From Minwuia thermotolerans (GTDB lineage: Bacteria; Pseudomonadota; Alphaproteobacteria; Minwuiales; Minwuiaceae): a DNA stretch of 35,435 nucleotides. Shown in pieces: positions 31,128 to 35,435 of this stretch. The stretch's first letter is position 1, and every line of letters begins with the position of its first letter. The translations under genes and the position numbers were made by a program. A model generated the notes under the pieces. That model made no database searches and was not told the DNA's origin. It worked only from the letters and a program-made list of their open reading frames with translations. The DNA lies in contig BQJF01000044.1 of the NCBI GenBank assembly GCA_021604565.1, forward strand, positions 1-35,435, in the 5' to 3' direction.

Positions 31128-32249
31128 TCAGAAGAATGCGCCGCGGGCAGAAACCGGCCAGATCCGTTCCACCACCTCACCGCGATAGCCGACATACCAG
31201 TCGTGCAGGTTGATGGTCGGGTCGCAGTGCCCCGGGATCAGCCGGATCTTCCGGCCCAGGCCCAGCCGGGTTCCGCCATCAAGGCGCAGGGTACCGTGCT
31301 CATCCGATGGTCCGGCATAGGTCACGCCGGGCTGGTCCGCGACCAGTGGCAGTCCGGATTCGAAACTGGTGGATTTCAGCCCGACGTCGCAGATCGCGGT
31401 GCCTGCGCGGGCGGTGCTCATGATCGTGGTCAGCAGGAACAGGCTGTGCTCGAAGCGATCATCGGGGGCACCGTCCGCCCCCAGATTGCGTGCATAGTCC
31501 GCATCCATGAAGGCATAGGATCCGGCCTGCAACTCGGTCCAGAGGCCGGATTCGGCTTCGAAGGGTGCCGTGCCGGTACCCGCCCCGGTGACCGTCGGGC
31601 AGGCAATATCAGCAGCGGCCAGCAGATCGAGCATCCTCTGCACCGCCCCCGCGGCATGGCGGATGGCGCCGGCGCGCTCCCCCGCGCCCCGGATATGCTG
31701 CGCCTTGCCGTGATAGGCCTGTATTCCGGCGAATCGCAGGCCCGGCGCGTCCCCGATCAGGCGGCAGAGCGTGACCGCACCGGAATCCGGCGCGACACCG
31801 CAGCGCCCCATGCCGACGTCGATCTCCAGGTAGACATCCAGCCCGACACCGATCCGGGTCGCGGCGGCGGAAAGATCGGCGATGTTCGCCGCATCATCGA
31901 CGCAGACGCCGATCGTTGCCGTGCGCGCCAGCCTTGCCAGGCGCTCCAGCTTGCGCGGGCCGACGATCTGGTTGCTGACCAGCACATCGCCAACACCGCC
32001 ATGCACCAGAACTTCGGCCTCCGAGACCTTCTGGCAGCATTGTCCGACGGCGCCGAGGCTGATCTGGGCCAGCGCCACATCCACGGACTTGTGGGTCTTG
32101 GCGTGCGGGCGCAGGCGTACACCCGCCGTGTCGGCCAGTTGCTGCATCCGTTGCAGATTGCGCTCGAACGCGTCCAGATCGACCAGCAGGGCAGGGGTGT
32201 CGACGTCGGTGATCGCATTCCCGATGCGTGCGGGTGGCGGCTGGGTCAT
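31128..32249 (-). CDS. DSD1-family PLP enzyme (D-threonine aldolase / 3-hydroxyaspartate aldolase-like)
   Basis: The 373-residue protein is an alanine-racemase-fold PLP enzyme: DVDTPALLVDLDAFERNLQR, the PLP lysine K51 in LRPHAKTHKSVDVAL, QCCQKVSEAEVLVHGGVGDV, LVSNQIV, and the C-terminal metal site PGHCDPTINLHDWY (His and Cys for a divalent metal). Relatives include D-threonine aldolase, D-serine dehydratase and the hydroxyaspartate aldolase BhcC. The rest of a bhc cluster is absent, so the substrate is open; a 3-hydroxy-amino acid is likely. It is coupled with the BKACE gene. Confidence 0.87.
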   Translation of the reverse strand: MTQPPPARIGNAITDVDTPALLVDLDAFERNLQRMQQLADTAGVRLRPHAKTHKSVDVALAQISLGAVGQCCQKVSEAEVLVHGGVGDVLVSNQIVGPRKLERLARLARTATIGVCVDDAANIADLSAAATRIGVGLDVYLEIDVGMGRCGVAPDSGAVTLCRLIGDAPGLRFAGIQAYHGKAQHIRGAGERAGAIRHAAGAVQRMLDLLAAADIACPTVTGAGTGTAPFEAESGLWTELQAGSYAFMDADYARNLGADGAPDDRFEHSLFLLTTIMSTARAGTAICDVGLKSTSFESGLPLVADQPGVTYAGPSDEHGTLRLDGGTRLGLGRKIRLIPGHCDPTINLHDWYVGYRGEVVERIWPVSARGAFF

Positions 32250-32332
32250 GGCGCGGTCGCCTTCTCGTGATGCGGGGAGGCTGGCTGCACGGCGTTGCGG
32301 GGCGTAGGCTGAACTGCAAGGGAGATCCGATC

Positions 32333-33328
32333 ATGCGTGCATTGTTTCACTGCCTTGTCCTTCTGATCCTCGTGCCGGTCCTGAGCATTCCCGTGAATGT
32401 CAGGGCCGACGATACGCCGTTACGGCGGGCGCTGGACAGTCTTGTTCGGGTGAACGCGGATATTGCCCCGGATGGCCGCACGGCGCAGGCACTCGGCGCA
32501 AGCCGTGAGGGCACCGGCATCGTCCTGGACGATTCCGGGCTGGTCCTGACCATCGGCTATCTGATTCTGGAAGCCATGGCGGCGACCGTCACGGACATCG
32601 ACGGCAACCCCGTCGCCGCCGATGTGGTCGCCTACGATCACGCAACCGGGTTCGGCCTGCTGCGCGCGCAGCGACCGCTCCGTCGCCCCGCCGCACGGCT
32701 GGGGGATTCGGCCGGACTGTCGCGGGAAGCGCCCGCCCTGGTTGCGGGGCATGGCGGACAGGAATCGGCCTGGCCCGTTGCCGTGGCCGACATCCGTGAT
32801 TTCAGCGCCTACTGGGAGTATCTGCTGGAGGATGCCCTGTTCACGATGCCGCCGGTGCCCGCGTGGCAGGGCGCGGCCCTGTTCGGTCCCGACGGGCAGT
32901 TGCTGGGTGTCGGTTCGCTGTTCGTGCCCGATGCCCGTCGCAGGCCGTCACGCCGCCCGGGCAACATGTTCGTTCCCATAGATTCCCTGAAGGCGGTGCT
33001 GGGGGACATGCTGGCCGAGGGTCGGGGCGCGGCGTCGGAACGACCGTGGCTCGGCATCTTCACCAATGATCATAGGGGGTATGTGGTAGTCACATATGTC
33101 GCTGCGGATGGCCCGTCAGAGGCCGCTGGTCTGCGTCCCGGTGACATCGTGCTGGAAGTGGATGGTGAACGGGTCCGGTCCATGGCGGAGATGTACCGGA
33201 AGGTCTGGACGCTGGGGAGCCCCGGCGTGGCGGTGCCACTGACCCTGGGGCGCCAGGGGGGATTCCAGAAAGTCACCGTGACCTCCGGTGACCGTTACGA
33301 ATACCTGAAATGGGACAGTACCTACTGA
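32333..33328 (+). CDS. Exported PDZ protein with a degenerate HtrA-like protease domain
   Basis: The 331-residue product has a signal peptide (MRALFHCLVLLILVPVLSIP). A trypsin-like domain follows in HtrA order, then one PDZ domain (WLGIFTNDHRGYVVVTYVAA, GLRPGDIVLEVDGERV). All three triad positions look changed: the His loop, normally TNNHV, is TIGYLI; the Asp strand, normally DLAVL, is TGFGLL; and the Ser loop, normally GNSGG, is WQGAAL. It is therefore probably a non-proteolytic periplasmic scaffold or chaperone. Start ATG 32333 follows GGGAGAT. Confidence 0.82.
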   Translation: MRALFHCLVLLILVPVLSIPVNVRADDTPLRRALDSLVRVNADIAPDGRTAQALGASREGTGIVLDDSGLVLTIGYLILEAMAATVTDIDGNPVAADVVAYDHATGFGLLRAQRPLRRPAARLGDSAGLSREAPALVAGHGGQESAWPVAVADIRDFSAYWEYLLEDALFTMPPVPAWQGAALFGPDGQLLGVGSLFVPDARRRPSRRPGNMFVPIDSLKAVLGDMLAEGRGAASERPWLGIFTNDHRGYVVVTYVAADGPSEAAGLRPGDIVLEVDGERVRSMAEMYRKVWTLGSPGVAVPLTLGRQGGFQKVTVTSGDRYEYLKWDSTY

Positions 33329-33460
33329 TGCCTGCCGGACGGGGCTCGCCGAAGAAGTTACCCGATTAAGGGGTTATTTACGGGTCATCGTTACAACTGG
33401 AGTCCGATCAGTTGCACGAGCAAGTTTATTCATTGCCAGAGCAAGCAACGGGTCTGGGAC

Positions 33461-35338
33461 ATGGCAGAAGGCCGTGCAGGAGTTTTCTTGCCCAGGGGCA
33501 GCAGTATGCACAACGGTCGTTTTCAGGTTCTGACGGTGTCTTCAGGTCACGGTCGCCTTGATGAGATAGCACCCAGGTTGAGTGTTGGTGGCACGACAGT
33601 CGTCGGTCACAGGGTCGCCTCGATGGAAGAAGCGGTTCAGGCCGCCGAGGCGGATCAGTTCGATTGCATCCTGCTGGATGTCGGAACTGATGCCGAAGCG
33701 CCGAAGGCACTGCGCCATCGCCTGCTGGACAAGGCCATCAGCCTGCCGATCATCGTGATCGCGGACGGTCTCTCGTCCTCGGAAATGGTCGAGCTGTTGC
33801 GGGCCAATGTGGCCGACTGCATCACGGCCAAGGATCTGAGTATCGACCGTGTCGTCCGTGCGATCTGGAACGCGACCCGTTCCGCCCGCACCGAACGGGC
33901 CCTGAGCCTGGCCGAGGCACAACGCGTCCACAACGTGCTGCACGACCATCTGACCGATCTGCCGAACCGTTCGCTGTTCTTCGACCGCCTTGACCAGGCC
34001 CTGTCGCTGGGTGACAGGCAGCGGACGCCGCTGGCGATCCTGACCTGCAACATCAATGGCTTCAATCGGATCAACGGCGAGATGGGACACCATGTCGGTG
34101 ACCAGTTGCTGCGCGCGGTGTCGGAACGGATCAATTCCGCCCTGCGTCGCTCCGACACGCTGGCGCGTCTGGGTGATGATGAATTCGGTGTCATCCTGCC
34201 GACCGGTGCCTCCCAGGAAGGGGCGGAGCGCGCGGCAGCCAAGATCATTGCCGCTCTCGACATGCCTTTCGAGTTGCATGATCACACGTTCAGCATCGGT
34301 GTCCGGATCGGCATTGCATTGTATCCGACCCATGGCACCAAGGGTTCGACCCTGCTGGTGCGGGCAGAGAATGCCATGCGGGACGGACGGCGCGACAACC
34401 AGAGATTCGCGGTTCATGTCGCGGGCCGCCACCACGATCAGGACAAGGGCCGTCCCCTGGTCGAGGAATTCAAGCACGCCCTGAACGATGGCGACCGCCA
34501 GTTGTTCATGACCTTCCAGCCCAAGATCAACATGCGCAACCAGCAGATCTACGGTGTCGAGGCGCTGGTGCGCTGGCGTCACCCGGACCGTGGCATGGTA
34601 TTCCCCGACGACTTCATCCCGCTGGCCGAGGATGCGGGGCTGATCGACAAGCTGACCATGCATGTGCTGAACCACACGCTGGCCCAGCAGGCGGCGTGGC
34701 GGGCGGAGGGCATTGACCTCACCGTCGCGGTCAACCTGTCGGCCAAGACCCTGCAGGACGCCCGGTTCCCTGCCCAGGTGCAGGACATGATGCGCAAGTG
34801 GTCTTCGGATCCGACCAAGCTGGTGCTGGAGATCACCGAGAGCGCGATCATTCTGGACGTTGATCGCGCGACGGCAACGCTGAACCAGCTCGACAACCTG
34901 GGAATCCGTATCTCCATCGACGATTTCGGCACCGGCTATACCTGCCTGTCCTACATCCGTCGTCTGCCGGTCGAGGAACTGAAGGTCGACAAGTCCTTCG
35001 TCATCGGCATGGCCACGTCACCTGATGACTGGGTCATCGTCTCGTCCCTGATCGAGCTCGGCCACAACCTCGGCATGACCGTGGTGGCTGAGGGTGTCGA
35101 GGATGCGCAGACGCTGCGTACCCTGGGCGAGGTCGGCTGTGACTTCGCGCAAGGCTACTACATGGCCCGTCCGCTTCCCGCAGATGACCTGACCGAGTGG
35201 CTGATGACGTCGCCCTGGGGTCTGGAAACCACCATGGCAGGCGGCATGGCGAAGCCCAGCACCGCACCGCGTCATCTTCGCGTCACCGGCAAGTCAGCCG
35301 ACAACGTTCATGAGTTGCGCCCGGCCTCCAGTATGTGA
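33461..35338 (+). CDS. REC-GGDEF-EAL protein, probable cyclic-di-GMP phosphodiesterase
   Basis: The 625-residue protein has three parts. A receiver-like domain (residues 20-140) keeps D73 (CILLDVG) and K124, but its usual acidic pair is SS (TVSSGHG) and its Thr/Ser site is Ala. A GGDEF domain (150-320) has the signature changed to GDDEF. An EAL domain (340-590) retains EALVRW, VNLSAKTL, ITESAI, DDFGTGY, KVDKSFV, AEGVE and FAQGYYMARP, all residues expected for activity. It should hydrolyse cyclic-di-GMP in the cytoplasm, perhaps with a regulatory GGDEF. ATG 33506 (MHNGRFQVLTV) is an alternative start. Confidence 0.92.
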   Translation: MAEGRAGVFLPRGSSMHNGRFQVLTVSSGHGRLDEIAPRLSVGGTTVVGHRVASMEEAVQAAEADQFDCILLDVGTDAEAPKALRHRLLDKAISLPIIVIADGLSSSEMVELLRANVADCITAKDLSIDRVVRAIWNATRSARTERALSLAEAQRVHNVLHDHLTDLPNRSLFFDRLDQALSLGDRQRTPLAILTCNINGFNRINGEMGHHVGDQLLRAVSERINSALRRSDTLARLGDDEFGVILPTGASQEGAERAAAKIIAALDMPFELHDHTFSIGVRIGIALYPTHGTKGSTLLVRAENAMRDGRRDNQRFAVHVAGRHHDQDKGRPLVEEFKHALNDGDRQLFMTFQPKINMRNQQIYGVEALVRWRHPDRGMVFPDDFIPLAEDAGLIDKLTMHVLNHTLAQQAAWRAEGIDLTVAVNLSAKTLQDARFPAQVQDMMRKWSSDPTKLVLEITESAIILDVDRATATLNQLDNLGIRISIDDFGTGYTCLSYIRRLPVEELKVDKSFVIGMATSPDDWVIVSSLIELGHNLGMTVVAEGVEDAQTLRTLGEVGCDFAQGYYMARPLPADDLTEWLMTSPWGLETTMAGGMAKPSTAPRHLRVTGKSADNVHELRPASSM

Positions 35339-35344
35339 CAGTTT

Positions 35345-35364
35345 CCTCCGTCGATTGACGGAGG
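35345..35364 (+). terminator. Hairpin after the EAL gene
   Basis: CCTCCGTC and GACGGAGG form a perfect 8-bp stem with loop GATT, six bases after the stop. No T-tract follows, so intrinsic termination is uncertain. Its right arm contains the GGAGG likely to serve the gene starting at 35371. Confidence 0.5.
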
Positions 35365-35370
35365 GTTCGG

Positions 35371-35435
35371 ATGCAGATCGGTGCGGCCTGGCGGAGTTCT
35401 GTTCGCCTCGTTCCTTGCTGGGTATTGCTGGTCAT
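35371..35435 (+). CDS. Start of an exported or membrane protein (partial)
   Basis: ATG 35371 follows GGAGGG by six bases and opens a frame that runs off the window after 21 codons: MQIGAAWRSSVRLVPCWVLL. The basic-then-hydrophobic pattern is that of a signal peptide or membrane anchor. The function cannot be read. A frame on the other strand (from an ATG at the last bases) has no such support. Confidence 0.5.
   Translation, partial: MQIGAAWRSSVRLVPCWVLLV

Noticed and set aside
1..35435. tRNA, rRNA genes, CRISPR array or riboswitch
   Set aside because: No cloverleaf, rRNA segment, regularly spaced repeats or recognised riboswitch core was seen; repeats here are palindromes, not CRISPR-like.

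Overview
The window is a G+C-rich chromosomal segment that reads as Alphaproteobacteria. Three gene orders support this: trpA-accD-folC; rpmH-rnpA-yidD-yidC-engB-argB; and mutY divergent from a DUF721/dciA gene followed by a DsbA-like gene and smc. The protein sequences and the intergenic palindromes fit a Rhodospirillales-like organism, but I cannot name the species.

Layout. Bases 1-3077 (+) hold the end of trpA, accD, folC and a glutathione S-transferase. A convergent gap (3078-3440) carries a duplicated pair of hairpins. Bases 3441-7622 (-) are the ribosomal protein L34 / RNase P / YidC / EngB / ArgB block; rpmH is a 44-codon gene starting with GTG. Bases 7895-9301 (+) encode a disulfide oxidoreductase of the dihydrolipoamide dehydrogenase type with an altered C-terminal active-site motif. 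Bases 9328-14224 (-) hold a ketopantoate-reductase-like gene with isovaleryl-CoA dehydrogenase, then eamA, chaC and mutY. Bases 14242-19093 (+) hold dciA, a Tat-exported DsbA-like protein and smc.

Bases 19297-27673 (-) form a catabolic island: FAD subunit, fused [2Fe-2S]-molybdenum hydroxylase, a 6-hydroxynicotinate-reductase-like iron-sulfur protein, a UPF0280 (ApbE-superfamily) protein and a Rieske oxygenase. Together they suggest oxidation or reduction of an N-heteroaromatic acid such as a nicotinate-type compound (inference). A divergent unit (27770-29750, +) adds an acyl-CoA dehydrogenase with Asp at the catalytic-base position, a cupin and a PAS-type protein. Further on are a periplasmic coiled-coil protein, a BKACE (DUF849) enzyme with a DSD1-type PLP enzyme, a PDZ protein whose HtrA-like protease domain has lost its triad, a REC-GGDEF-EAL protein and the first codons of an exported protein.

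The strongest anomaly is in the Rieske gene. It is split by a 703-bp insert (19898-20600), AT-rich in its centre and flanked by a 12-bp direct repeat. Removing the insert plus one repeat copy restores an uninterrupted 346-residue Rieske reading frame. The insert has no transposase; it carries a small membrane protein and a truncated piece resembling the start of a JAB/JAMM domain. Three families of palindromic repeats fill most of the other gaps, and one of them flanks a DUF559 nuclease-like gene sitting inside the catabolic operon.
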